Part shown: positions 35,126 through 43,189 of the stretch, one piece after another | Layout: the number at the start of each line of letters is the position of its first letter | How positions within the stretch are numbered: position 1 is the stretch's first letter | NCBI GenBank assembly: GCA_026398135.1 | Contig: JAPLTN010000023.1 | Location: 1-49,794 of the forward strand | Direction: 5' to 3' | DNA length: 49,794 nt | Source: Verrucomicrobiota bacterium | GTDB taxonomy: Bacteria > Verrucomicrobiota > Verrucomicrobiia > Opitutales > Opitutaceae | The notes under the pieces: generated by a model | Told to the model about the DNA's origin: nothing | Seen by the model: only the letters and a program-made list of their open reading frames with translations | Databases searched by the model: none | Made by a program: the position numbers and the translations under genes

Positions 35126-35314
35126 TTATCGGCTATAACTGAGCGTAAGTTTATAAAGAATGGGTGTGCGATGGTCATGTGCGGCGCCGGAATGCGTCGC
35201 GAGAGTGGTTATGTGCGACAATGATTCCGCGGCCGGCAAGCGGGGCACGTCGTCCACGATTTTACGGATGCTGCGGACTTCGTTGAGGCAGGGGATGACG
35301 ATGGAGACTTTCAT
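35126..35314 (-). pseudogene. 5' stump of a family 2 glycosyltransferase gene
   Basis: From the ATG at 35314 the translation starts MKVSIVIPCLNEVRSIRKIV, the standard N-terminus of GT2 glycosyltransferases, in GC-rich sequence. After about 24 residues the likeness stops and an unrelated short tail (LPAAESLSHITTLATHSG...) runs to a stop at 35126. The rest of the gene is missing. It lies at the right border of the AT-rich island, so island insertion or a deletion probably removed it. Confidence 0.7.
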
Positions 35315-35420
35315 GCGCCGAAGCGCGGTGATCTTGGGGAGTGGACAAGCGGGCGGGAAGCGTAAAGTCGGGACTGTGGTTGCTTGACCGTTTGCCAATT
35401 AGGAGGGCAGGGTTTGGGAA

Positions 35421-36146
35421 ATGGTTAAAAACGAATGCGCAGGGGCTCGGCATCGGCAACGGAGGTTGATCGTGCTGGTTTTATCTGGGCTCGTGGTCGC
35501 TGCGTTGGTGACGTGGGCGTTGTCACAACCACCCGGCACTTGGGTGTATATTCGCGAGCTGGTTGAAAGGGCGGTTTCCGAGATACGCCAGTTGGGCGCG
35601 GGTTGGTTTTTTTCCGCTTATGCGGTGTTGCCGGCGTTTGGGTTCCCGGTTTCGGTTTTTGCGTTGTCGGCGGGGCCGGTTTTCGGGCCGGTGCTCGGGT
35701 TGCCGTTGGTGCTTTCCTTGGCCGGACTTTGCATGGCGGTAAATATGTCGGTTTCCTACGTGTTGGCGCGGAGATTTTTACGGCCTTGGATAACACGTTT
35801 ACTTAAGTACCTGGGCTATTCGATTCCGGTCGTGGCGGTGGATAAGCAGCGCATGTTTTCCTTGTTGGTGCGCATCACGCCGGGACCGCCGTACGTGCTG
35901 CAGAGTTTTCTGTTGGGGCTGATTGAGGTGCCTTACCGGACTTACATGCTGATTTCCTGGCCGATTGCCACGGCGATGGCGGCCTTGGTGATTTTGTTTG
36001 GTGATGCTGTGGCGCAGGGGCGGGGGCGGGTGGCCTTGTTGGCGCTTCTAGGGGTGGGGGTTTTCGCGATCTTGATCCGTTGGATGCGCAAACGGTTTTC
36101 TACGCGTTCAAGCGGGGCCGGGCCGATTACCGGAGACGATGTCTAA
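35421..36146 (+). CDS. TVP38/TMEM64 (DedA-like) membrane protein
   Basis: A 241-residue inner-membrane protein of the VTT (SNARE-associated Golgi) domain family. Hydrophobic helices begin at about 16-35; the family-type segment FSAYAVLPAFGFPVSVFALSAGPVFG and the conserved RITPGPPYVLQSFLLGLIEVPYRTY (re-entrant loop area) are visible. DedA/TVP38 proteins are linked to lipid scrambling and membrane homeostasis. A purine-rich AGGAGG lies 14 bases before the ATG. The gene overlaps xseA by 8 bases, suggesting translational coupling. Confidence 0.88.
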   Translation: MVKNECAGARHRQRRLIVLVLSGLVVAALVTWALSQPPGTWVYIRELVERAVSEIRQLGAGWFFSAYAVLPAFGFPVSVFALSAGPVFGPVLGLPLVLSLAGLCMAVNMSVSYVLARRFLRPWITRLLKYLGYSIPVVAVDKQRMFSLLVRITPGPPYVLQSFLLGLIEVPYRTYMLISWPIATAMAALVILFGDAVAQGRGRVALLALLGVGVFAILIRWMRKRFSTRSSGAGPITGDDV

Positions 36147-37473
36147 AGCAGGAAAAATAAATGATTCCGAGGGTGAGGCTACCTTTGACCTGGGGGCTGA
36201 CGGCGGCACGCGGGCGGAGAGTGTGACGGAGTTTACCCGCCGGGTGAAAACCCTGCTGGAAACCGGTCTGAAGGCGGGCTGGATTCGGGGGGAGGTTTCC
36301 AATTTACGGACACAGGCCAGCGGGCATGTGTATTTTTCACTGAAGGATGCCGGTGCGCAGGTTCGGGCGGTGATGTTTCGGGGAGATGCAGCCCGACAAA
36401 CAGCGAAGCTGCGCGAGGGGGCGCAGGTGGTGGTGCTGGGCGAGCTTTCGGTCTATGAGGCGCGAGGGGAATATCAGCTGATTGTGAGAGTGGTGGTGGA
36501 GGACGGGGTGGGGCGTTTACAGCGCGAATTCGAGGCGTTGAAGGCGCGATTGGCGGCGGAGGGTTTGTTTGATCGGGAGCGAAAGCGCGCGCTGCCGCCG
36601 CTTCCCCGGACGGTGGGATTCGTCACTTCGCCGACCGGCGCGGCGGTGCAGGATTTCTTACGGATTTTAACCCGGCGTGGCTGGCGTGGCCGCGTGGTGG
36701 TGTTGCCGGCAAAAGTACAGGGCGAGGGGGCGGCGGCCGAGGTAGCGGCGATGATTGAGACCGCTGGAAGCGCTGGGCGATGCGGCATTGAATTCGATCT
36801 ATTGGTAGTGGGGCGGGGTGGCGGTTCGCTGGAGGATTTGCGGGCGTTTAACGAGGAGATCCTGGTGCGTGCGGTTGCGACTTCGCGGGTGCCGGTGATT
36901 TCGGCGGTGGGACACGAGATTGATTTTACGCTGTGCGATTTTGCGGCCGATGTGCGGGCGGAAACACCGAGCGCGGCGGCGGAATTGATTTCGAGCGGAT
37001 TCGTGGCCGAGGCGGAGAGGTTGGAGCGCTTGAGCAAGGCCCTGGAGGGCGAGGCGGGAGGGGCCTTGCAGGCGACGCGCAACCGCATGGAAGGGTTGGC
37101 GGATCGGTTGCGCTTATTGTCGCCGGTGACGCAGGTGGAGCGGGGCTGGCTGCGGCTGGATGATTTGCAAAACCGGTTCGCAGCGGCGTGGGCCCGAGGT
37201 GCGCAGACGCGGGCACATCGTCGGCAGTTGGTGGCGGGAAGGCTCGCGGCGGTGGCACCTGAGCGTCGGATCGAGGCGGAGTCGCAGCGTTTGCTGGGGC
37301 TGTGGAAGCGCTTGCAGGCGGCGAGTCCGGCGTCGGTTTTGAACCGGGGTTTTGCGATCGTGCGCGATGCGGACGGGCGGCCGGTTACGCGTGCGGCGGA
37401 TTTGCACGTCGGGGTGCGGGTCGATTTGGAGTTGGGGGATGGACGCGCAGCGGCGCGGGTGGAGGCGCGGTAA
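36139..37473 (+). CDS. xseA: exodeoxyribonuclease VII large subunit
   Basis: Catalytic subunit of exonuclease VII, which with XseB degrades single-stranded DNA. The 444-residue protein has an N-terminal OB fold (SVTEFTRRVKTLLETGLKAGWIRGEVSNL, ASGHVYFSLKDAGAQVRAVMF). The nuclease core follows (PRTVGFVTSPTGAAVQDFLRIL, LLVVGRGGGSLEDLRAFNEE, PVISAVGHEIDFTLCDFAADVRAETPSAAAEL), then coiled-coil helices and the C-terminal segment NRGFAIVRDADGRPV. No xseB follows here; the next gene is convergent. Its start lies inside the preceding gene. Confidence 0.96.
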   Translation: MSKAGKINDSEGEATFDLGADGGTRAESVTEFTRRVKTLLETGLKAGWIRGEVSNLRTQASGHVYFSLKDAGAQVRAVMFRGDAARQTAKLREGAQVVVLGELSVYEARGEYQLIVRVVVEDGVGRLQREFEALKARLAAEGLFDRERKRALPPLPRTVGFVTSPTGAAVQDFLRILTRRGWRGRVVVLPAKVQGEGAAAEVAAMIETAGSAGRCGIEFDLLVVGRGGGSLEDLRAFNEEILVRAVATSRVPVISAVGHEIDFTLCDFAADVRAETPSAAAELISSGFVAEAERLERLSKALEGEAGGALQATRNRMEGLADRLRLLSPVTQVERGWLRLDDLQNRFAAAWARGAQTRAHRRQLVAGRLAAVAPERRIEAESQRLLGLWKRLQAASPASVLNRGFAIVRDADGRPVTRAADLHVGVRVDLELGDGRAAARVEAR

Positions 37474-37478
37474 GCGGG

Positions 37479-38759
37479 TTAAAAATTGAGCACCCAGAAT
37501 TCGCCGAAGCTCGCGGACTGGACGGCGGCGGCGGGCAGCCAGCGTTCGGCGAACTCGGGGCCCCAGGAGTCGCTGAAGGCGAGTTCGCCGGTGTTTCGGT
37601 TGTATCCGATAAGCAGGCACAGGTGGGCTGCGGTCGGATCAAGGGCGAGCGTGGATCCAAGTAGGCGGCGCTCCTTGGCCCAGGGGCTGAGTGCGGTGAG
37701 GGCGGCGGGGCGTTCGCGAGAATACGTGTCGGCGAGTTTGTTAAAATCAGTGGTGGAGGAGAGGGACCATAGCACGGGGCGGCCTTCATCGAGGTAGCGG
37801 GCCAGGGTGGCGGGAGAGGGCTTGATCTTGATCGCTTCGAGTCGGCGACCGGCTTGACGCACGGTGCGTTCGAGGTTCGCCATCATTAGCGTTACGTTGG
37901 TGCCGCCGCCGGGTGCGGTGCCGCCCAGCGCGGCCAAATCGTAGAGGTCGGCGGGTATGCCCGCGTAGCGCAGGAGGCGTTCAAAGGTGGCGGGCACGCA
38001 GTAGCCTTTCGGTCCTTGGTCCACCATGGGGATGCGATCGAGGATCACGTCGCCGTTGGGACGGCGGGTCACCTGCTCTTTCCAGCGGCGCCGGAGTTGG
38101 TCGTCACTCAAGCGGGGCGGGGCGGCGCGTTCGGTGGGCTGGATACGAAGGGCGAGCAGGCTGCCCGGGCGCGCTTGCAATAAAAGCTCGTGTTCGCCCG
38201 CGATGAAGAGGGCGAGCTGGCCGGGGGCGGCGCGGCGTTGCGCGGGGCTTGGGTCGCGCTCGGAGTTCGGCAAGGCGGCGGCAATGGCTTGGCGCACGTT
38301 TTGGAAATCACGGAGAAGCCCGGCGTCGAAGGCTTTTATCACCGAAGGGGAAACGTAACCCGCGCCACCGCCACCGGTGGCGCGCTCGGAAAAGGCGGGG
38401 TAGTCACCTTGATTGGTAAACATGATGGTGAAACTTTCGATGCAGCCGCTTTCGTTACGCAGGGCCAGCATGTAGGCGGGCGCGCCGAGAAGGGTTAGGG
38501 GCGGACGCAGGTAACGACGCCAGGTTTCGGCACCGGGCGTAATGCTTTCGGGGCGCAGGTCCAGTCGTCGGGCTAGTTGCGCGGGTGCATCGTCCCAGAG
38601 TGTGGCATCAGAAAATAAGGAAAGGCCCAAGGCGCGGTTTAGGGGGGCAATCCAAGTGGGTGTCGCTGTACTGAGATCATTCTGGCGGGTAGTTTCGGAG
38701 TGTGGTGCGCCGAAAATCGGCACTGCGAAGAAAAGTCCTAGGCAAAGCAGGGTGCGCAT
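37479..38759 (-). CDS. exported C39-like cysteine peptidase
   Basis: A 426-residue secreted protein. From the ATG at 38759 it starts with a signal peptide (MRTLLCLGLFFAVPIFGA). About 220 residues of unknown fold precede a papain-like domain of the C39/C39-like type. That domain has the Gln and Cys in IPMVDQGPKGYCVPATFERLLRYAG (Gln248, Cys254), the His in AAHLCLLIGYN (His379) and the Asp/Ser-Trp-Gly in LAFSDSWGPEF (Asp397). All catalytic residues appear intact. No ABC transporter is adjacent, so this is not a bacteriocin exporter; a periplasmic or extracellular housekeeping protease is more likely. Its end abuts the xseA stop codon from the other strand. Confidence 0.82.
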   Translation of the reverse strand: MRTLLCLGLFFAVPIFGAPHSETTRQNDLSTATPTWIAPLNRALGLSLFSDATLWDDAPAQLARRLDLRPESITPGAETWRRYLRPPLTLLGAPAYMLALRNESGCIESFTIMFTNQGDYPAFSERATGGGGAGYVSPSVIKAFDAGLLRDFQNVRQAIAAALPNSERDPSPAQRRAAPGQLALFIAGEHELLLQARPGSLLALRIQPTERAAPPRLSDDQLRRRWKEQVTRRPNGDVILDRIPMVDQGPKGYCVPATFERLLRYAGIPADLYDLAALGGTAPGGGTNVTLMMANLERTVRQAGRRLEAIKIKPSPATLARYLDEGRPVLWSLSSTTDFNKLADTYSRERPAALTALSPWAKERRLLGSTLALDPTAAHLCLLIGYNRNTGELAFSDSWGPEFAERWLPAAAVQSASFGEFWVLNF

Positions 38760-38830
38760 GGGATTAGAGCGGAGGCTTGTGCATGGAAATTGGCAATCCA
38801 TGCTTGGCTCACCCTACCCCACGTTACCCT

Positions 38831-39634
38831 ATGATGCTTCATACGTTTACCACGCTTGGTTGCCCGGAACTTGATCTAGACGGTGCCATCGCGCTCGCGG
38901 CCCGTCATGGCATGCACACCTTGGAACTGCGCACCTTGAACGAGAGCACGGATTTGCCGGCTTGGTTTCATGCCCACTACGTGACGCCGGCGGGTTTCGC
39001 GGCACACTTGCGGGACAAAAACTTTAAGATCTGCGCGCTGGATACCTCGTTCAAACTGATTGGCCACAACGACGTGGATCGCGCTCAGTTGATCCGGTTC
39101 GTGCAATGGGCCGAGGCGGCGGAAATTCCTTGGCTGCGGGTTTTTGACGGCGGACGGACCGCAGACGCCGGCGAGCTCGCGCAGGCGGCGGATACGCTCA
39201 AGTGGTGGCGCGAGATGCGTTACAAGAATGCGTGGGCGGTCGATTTTTTGGTGGAGACGATCGATAGCATCGTGACCTCGACGGCGTTGAAGGCGCTTTT
39301 TGCACGGGCTCCCGACGTGAAGATTTTATGGGATACGCATCACACATGGAAAAAGGGCGGGGAGGCTCCGCTGGTGACTTGGAAAACGCTGCGCAAAAAC
39401 GTGATTCATCTTCATGTGAAGGACAGCGTGAGCGTACCTTCGCCCAATGGAACGCATCCCTACACGTTTGTTATGCCGGGGGATGGGGATTTCCCCATGG
39501 CCGAGCTTATTAATGCGGTGAAAACCGATAAGTTTAACGGCGTCTTGAGTCTCGAGTGGGAGCGCATGTGGCATCCGTATTTGCCGGAACTGGACAAGGC
39601 GCTTTACCACGCCAAGCAGAAACTCTGGTGGTAG
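38831..39634 (+). CDS. sugar phosphate isomerase/epimerase-like protein
   Basis: A 267-residue TIM-barrel protein of the xylose isomerase-like (AP endonuclease 2) superfamily. Metal-ligand type segments are present: HLHVKDSV (His and Asp), ILWDTHHTW and the C-terminal Glu in GVLSLEWERMWHP. These enzymes isomerise or epimerise sugars or cyclitols; the substrate cannot be deduced. The tandem ATG at 38831/38834 fits the barrel start (LHTFTTLGCPELDLDGAIAL) better than the longer frame from 38777. It is divergent from the C39-like peptidase gene; no catabolic operon is adjacent. Confidence 0.8.
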   Translation: MMLHTFTTLGCPELDLDGAIALAARHGMHTLELRTLNESTDLPAWFHAHYVTPAGFAAHLRDKNFKICALDTSFKLIGHNDVDRAQLIRFVQWAEAAEIPWLRVFDGGRTADAGELAQAADTLKWWREMRYKNAWAVDFLVETIDSIVTSTALKALFARAPDVKILWDTHHTWKKGGEAPLVTWKTLRKNVIHLHVKDSVSVPSPNGTHPYTFVMPGDGDFPMAELINAVKTDKFNGVLSLEWERMWHPYLPELDKALYHAKQKLWW

Positions 39635-39697
39635 CGCGGGCGCGGGCCGGCGCTACAAATCGTTGCGAAATTCCTCGAAGGTTTTTTCTCCAGAGCG

Positions 39698-39720
39698 GCA
39701 TTCGCAAGCTAACGCCCTAC
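39698..39720 (-). repeat. short intergenic repeat (GTAGGGCGTT type)
   Basis: GCATTCGCAAGCTAACGCCCTAC on the plus strand matches 43167-43189 at 22 of 23 positions. It lies in the gap between the isomerase and the M42 peptidase gene. Confidence 0.5.
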
Positions 39721-39767
39721 CAGGGCAGATATAGTGCAAAGATTATCAAGGGGGATGCTTGGGCGCG

Positions 39768-40862
39768 TTACCAGCGGCCGTGTTCGCCGGCGCGCAGGCT
39801 AAGGGCGAAGGAGACCAGGAGTTGCACGGTGCGCTCCACGTCGGCCAGATCGACCAGTTCGCTCGGGGTGTGCATGTAGCGGAGCGGGATGCTGACGAGG
39901 CCGGTGGCAACGCCGCCGCGGCCCATTTGCATGGCGCGGGCGTCGGTGCCGGTGGGGCGGGGGTCGGCTTCGAATTGATGAGGGATGCCGAGCTGTCTGG
40001 CGCAGGCGGCGAGGCGGTCGTAGATAAAGGGGTTGATATTAGGACCGCGGCAGATGATCGGGCCGCCGCCGAGAGTGGTTTCGCCGTATTTGCGCGGGTC
40101 GCAGTCGGGGTGATCGGTGGCGTGGCCGACGTCCACGGCTATGGCGAGGTGGGGGTTGACGGCGTAGGTGGCGGTGGTGGCGCCGCGGGTGCCGATCTCT
40201 TCCTGCGACGTGGCGACGGCGACGAGGCGGGCGGCGAGTTTTTTCTTTTGCGGGGCGAGGCGGCGGAGAACCTCGCCGACGACGTAGGCACCGACTTTAT
40301 CGTCGAAGGCACGGGCGACGCCGATGGTGCCGTGGAGGAGTTCGAAGCCGGGTTGGTAGGTGGAGACGTCGCCCAGGCGCACGCGGGCGAGGGCTTCTTT
40401 TTTGGTTTTCGCGCCGATATCGATCCACATCTCGTGCACCTCGGGGACTTTTTTGCGGTCGGCTTCATCCATGAGGTGGATGGCGCGTTTGCCGGTGACG
40501 CCGAGGATGGGGCCGTTTTCGGTGGAGATGATAACGCGGCGGCCGGGGATCATCACGCGGTCGTGGCCGCCGATGGTGTTGAAGTAGAGGTAGCCGTCTT
40601 TGTTGACGTAGCTGATCTGGAGGCCGAGTTCGTCGATGTGGCCTGCGAGCATGAGCACGGGGTCACCGGCGGGGTGGAGGGTGGCGATGCGGTTGCCGAG
40701 GGCATCGTTTTCGTAGGTGTCGGCGGCGGCTTTAACGTAGGCATCGAAGACGGCCTGGGCTTCGTGTTCGGCACCGGAAGGGGAGCGGGCGGCAAGCAAG
40801 TCGGAGAGGAAGCGCGGGACGACGGTAGCGGCGGCGAGCGGGGCGGATTTGGATTTGGCCAT
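39768..40862 (-). CDS. M42 family aminopeptidase
   Basis: A 364-residue cytoplasmic metallo-aminopeptidase of the M42 (glutamyl aminopeptidase/FrvX/PepA) type, normally forming large tetrahedral dodecamers. The two-metal site can be followed: AGHIDELG (His and Asp), the bridging Asp in ARAFDDKVGAYV, the catalytic Glu pair in TSQEEIGTRG, the Asp in AIAVDVGHATD and the last His in RYMHTPSEL. The N-terminus MAKSKSAPLAAATVV is short and basic. It lies downstream of ychF on the same strand, but a terminator between them makes it a separate transcript. Confidence 0.92.
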   Translation of the reverse strand: MAKSKSAPLAAATVVPRFLSDLLAARSPSGAEHEAQAVFDAYVKAAADTYENDALGNRIATLHPAGDPVLMLAGHIDELGLQISYVNKDGYLYFNTIGGHDRVMIPGRRVIISTENGPILGVTGKRAIHLMDEADRKKVPEVHEMWIDIGAKTKKEALARVRLGDVSTYQPGFELLHGTIGVARAFDDKVGAYVVGEVLRRLAPQKKKLAARLVAVATSQEEIGTRGATTATYAVNPHLAIAVDVGHATDHPDCDPRKYGETTLGGGPIICRGPNINPFIYDRLAACARQLGIPHQFEADPRPTGTDARAMQMGRGGVATGLVSIPLRYMHTPSELVDLADVERTVQLLVSFALSLRAGEHGRW

Positions 40863-40895
40863 GATGAAGAGAGAGCAGGCAGACGGAATTCGGGT

Positions 40896-40927
40896 AAAAA
40901 GAAAACCCCGGAAGCGAGTTCCGGGGT
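40896..40927 (-). terminator. intrinsic terminator of ychF
   Basis: ACCCCGGAA (40905-40913) pairs with TTCCGGGGT (40919-40927) around a 5-base loop; on the minus strand it is followed by TTTTCTTTTT. It lies between ychF and the M42 gene. Confidence 0.9.
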
Positions 40928-40974
40928 CGGGTGGCGCGAGGCTGAGCAGCCGTTAGGCGGCGGGGCGCGGCGGA

Positions 40975-42075
40975 TTAAGCGCCGGTCTTGAAGATGGCCA
41001 CGTCGCCGTCGCGGAAGATGTATTCCTTGCCTTCGAGGCGGTATTTGCCGGCGTCGCGGGCGGCGGCGGTGCTGCCGAGGCGGACGAGGTCTTCGTAGGA
41101 AACGACCTCGGCCTTGATGAAGTTTTTCTCGAAGTCGCTGTGGATCACGCCGGCGGCCTGGGGCGCTTTCCAGCCTTTCTTGATTGTCCAGCAGCGGACC
41201 TCTTTTTCGCCGGCGGTGAAGTAGGTCTGCAGGCCGAGGAGGGAATAGCTGCCGCGGATGAGATTGGAGACGCCGGAATCGGCGACGCCGAGATCCTTGA
41301 GGAACTCCTTGGCCTCTTCGGGGGAGAGGTCGATGAGCTCGGCCTCGATGCGGGCGCTGATGGGCACGTAGGCAGCGTCGTGGTGGGCCTTCACGAAGGC
41401 GGCGACTTTTTGCACGAAGGGGTTGGCCTCGGCATTGGCGAGATCGCTCTCGGCTACGTTGCAGGCGTAGAGAACGGGTTTGGCGGAGAGGAGCTGGAAG
41501 TATTGCAGCAGCTTTTTCTCGTCGTCGGTGCAGTCGAGGACGTTGGCCGGTTTGTTTTGGTTAAGGTGGGGGATGAGTTTTTCGAGGACGGCGAGCTCGG
41601 CCTGGGCGTCTTTGTCGCCGGACTTCGCGAGTTTCTGGGTCTTGCCGAGGCGTTTCTCGACGGACTCGAGGTCGGCGAGGATGAGCTCGGTGACGATGAC
41701 CTCGATGTCGCGCACGGGATCGACGGAGCCCATGGTGTGGATGACGTCGGGGTCCTCGAAGCAGCGCACGACGTGGACAATGGCGTCGGTTTCGCGGATG
41801 TTGGCGAGGAATTGGTTGCCGAGGCCTTCGCCTTTGCTGGCACCGGCGACGAGGCCGGCGATGTCCACGAACTCGATGGCGGCGGGGATGACGACCTTGG
41901 TTTTGGCGATGTCCTTGAGCACGTAGGCGCGATCGTCGGGCACCACGACGACGCCCACGTTGGGGTCGATGGTGCAGAACGGGTAGTTCGCGGCCTCGGC
42001 TTTGCGGGAGCGGGTGAGGGCGTTGAAGAGGGTGGACTTACCCACGTTGGGGAGACCGACGATTCCGGCTTTCAT
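40975..42075 (-). CDS. ychF: Obg-like ATPase YchF
   Basis: A 366-residue member of the Obg/YchF P-loop NTPases, which bind ATP and associate with ribosomes and stress responses. The N-terminal G1 motif is GLPNVGKSTLFNALT, the switch/G3 region DIAGLVAGASKGEGLGNQF, and a helical coiled insertion follows (about 130-200). The C-terminal TGS-type domain is visible (CWTIKKGWKAPQAAGVIHSDFEKNFIKAEV). The ATG at 42075 gives the family N-terminus MKAGIVGLPNVGKS. It is divergent from cytidine deaminase. Confidence 0.96.
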   Translation of the reverse strand: MKAGIVGLPNVGKSTLFNALTRSRKAEAANYPFCTIDPNVGVVVVPDDRAYVLKDIAKTKVVIPAAIEFVDIAGLVAGASKGEGLGNQFLANIRETDAIVHVVRCFEDPDVIHTMGSVDPVRDIEVIVTELILADLESVEKRLGKTQKLAKSGDKDAQAELAVLEKLIPHLNQNKPANVLDCTDDEKKLLQYFQLLSAKPVLYACNVAESDLANAEANPFVQKVAAFVKAHHDAAYVPISARIEAELIDLSPEEAKEFLKDLGVADSGVSNLIRGSYSLLGLQTYFTAGEKEVRCWTIKKGWKAPQAAGVIHSDFEKNFIKAEVVSYEDLVRLGSTAAARDAGKYRLEGKEYIFRDGDVAIFKTGA

Positions 42076-42151
42076 AAGGGTTCAGGTTCCGCGCTTCGTA
42101 GCCATGCGGTCAAGGTTTGTCTCCGTTCGCGCGGGAGTGAAGGCTGCGGGT

Positions 42152-42655
42152 ATGTCGAAATCGAAAACAACTGCTTCGTTAACTGCGTCGGGCTTGGTCA
42201 AGCTGAAGCGGGCGGCGCGCGAGGCGGCGGGGCGAGCTTATGCGCCCTACAGCGGGTTCACGGTGGGCGCGGCGGTGTGGACGGATGCGGGAATGTTTAC
42301 CGGAGCGAATGTGGAAAACGCGTCCTACGGGCTGGCCAATTGCGCGGAGCGTAGCGCGATCTTCGCGGCGGTGTCGGCCGGGGCGCGGGAGCTGAGCTGC
42401 GTGGTGGTTTACACACCGACTGAGGGTCCGACCGCGCCGTGCGGAGCGTGCCGGCAGGTGATTCACGAATTCGGCCCGGAAGCGCGGGTGATTTGCTGCT
42501 GCGCGAGCGAGGCCGAACTGGCGACGACGGCGGGCGCGTTGTTGCCGGGGGCGTTTGGCCCGGAGGATTTGGGCGTGCCTGCGGAGGCGAGAGTTTACCG
42601 GGCGGTATCGGCGGGTCGCAAAGCGGCTTCCAAGCGGGCGAAGAAGGTGTCGTAG
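42152..42655 (+). CDS. cdd: cytidine deaminase
   Basis: Deaminates cytidine and deoxycytidine to uridine in pyrimidine salvage. The zinc site is complete: NCAERSA (Cys64, catalytic Glu66) and PCGACRQV (Cys97, Cys100). The segment APYSGFTVGAAV and GANVENASYG are the usual substrate-binding parts. The start at 42152 (MSKSKTTASL) gives 167 residues; the longer frame runs back over the ychF start. The C-terminus has an unusual basic tail (GRKAASKRAKKVS). Its last 61 bases overlap the convergent lipoprotein gene. Confidence 0.94.
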   Translation: MSKSKTTASLTASGLVKLKRAAREAAGRAYAPYSGFTVGAAVWTDAGMFTGANVENASYGLANCAERSAIFAAVSAGARELSCVVVYTPTEGPTAPCGACRQVIHEFGPEARVICCCASEAELATTAGALLPGAFGPEDLGVPAEARVYRAVSAGRKAASKRAKKVS

Positions 42656-43116
42656 CGCCCGCGATCACGGACCAGCGAGGCGGCGGCGGTAGGGGCGGCG
42701 CGGTCGGAGCCACTGGTTTCGGTGGTCTCGCGCAGGACGAGGGCAACCTGGGAGGTGCCGGGAGCAAGCACGGTGACCGTGATCTCGAGGGTGTCTTCGC
42801 GGGCGCTGTCGAACAGGGCGGTTTGACGGCGGGTGGCCGAGATGCGCCCGCGGGCACCGTCGAAACGGCTCACGGAGTAACCGAGGGCGTTGGCGGTTTT
42901 GACACACGCATCGAGCACGGTGGCGGTTTCGCCGGTAACCGGGCGCGTGGCGAAGGCGGGCGGGGTCCAGCGCGAGCTGATGAGCTCGGGGAATACGCTG
43001 GAGCGATTCTCCGAAGCGGTGGAGGAATCTGCGGTCGCGCAGCCATTCAGGGCGAGCGCGAGGAGGGTGCAGGACAAGCAGTGGAGGGTGAGACGGGTGT
43101 AGAGGGGTGAGGGCAT
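42595..43116 (-). CDS. predicted lipoprotein
   Basis: A 173-residue protein with a lipoprotein signal: MPSPLYTRLTLHCLSCTLLA followed by LALNGCATADSS, where LNGC is the lipobox. The mature part has one alpha/beta segment of the kind seen in small DUF3568-like lipoproteins (VLDACVKTANALGYSVSRFD, GRISATRRQTALFDS, LEITVTVLAPGTSQVALVLRE). Function unknown. The ATG at 43116 is chosen for the signal peptide. It lies about 70 bases downstream of aguA on the same strand and overlaps cdd tail to tail. Confidence 0.75.
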   Translation of the reverse strand: MPSPLYTRLTLHCLSCTLLALALNGCATADSSTASENRSSVFPELISSRWTPPAFATRPVTGETATVLDACVKTANALGYSVSRFDGARGRISATRRQTALFDSAREDTLEITVTVLAPGTSQVALVLRETTETSGSDRAAPTAAASLVRDRGRYDTFFARLEAALRPADTAR

Positions 43117-43166
43117 GCGTGGCAGGAAGCGATAGATTGGGCGTTTTTCGAGCAGCGATGATCCAG

Positions 43167-43189
43167 GCATTCGCAAGCGAACGCCCTAC
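43167..43189 (-). repeat. short intergenic repeat (GTAGGGCGTT type) at the aguA stop
   Basis: GCATTCGCAAGCGAACGCCCTAC nearly equals the repeat at 39698-39720. On the minus strand it begins GTAGGGCG, and its TAG is the stop codon of aguA. Confidence 0.55.

Noticed and set aside
37479-38759. Bacteriocin-processing exporter (C39 peptidase)
   Set aside because: The protein has a signal peptide and no ABC transporter domain, and no leader-peptide gene is nearby.
39759-40991. 410-codon plus-strand frame opposite the M42 peptidase
   Set aside because: Gly/Ala/Asp-rich shadow; the minus strand carries a complete M42 metal site.
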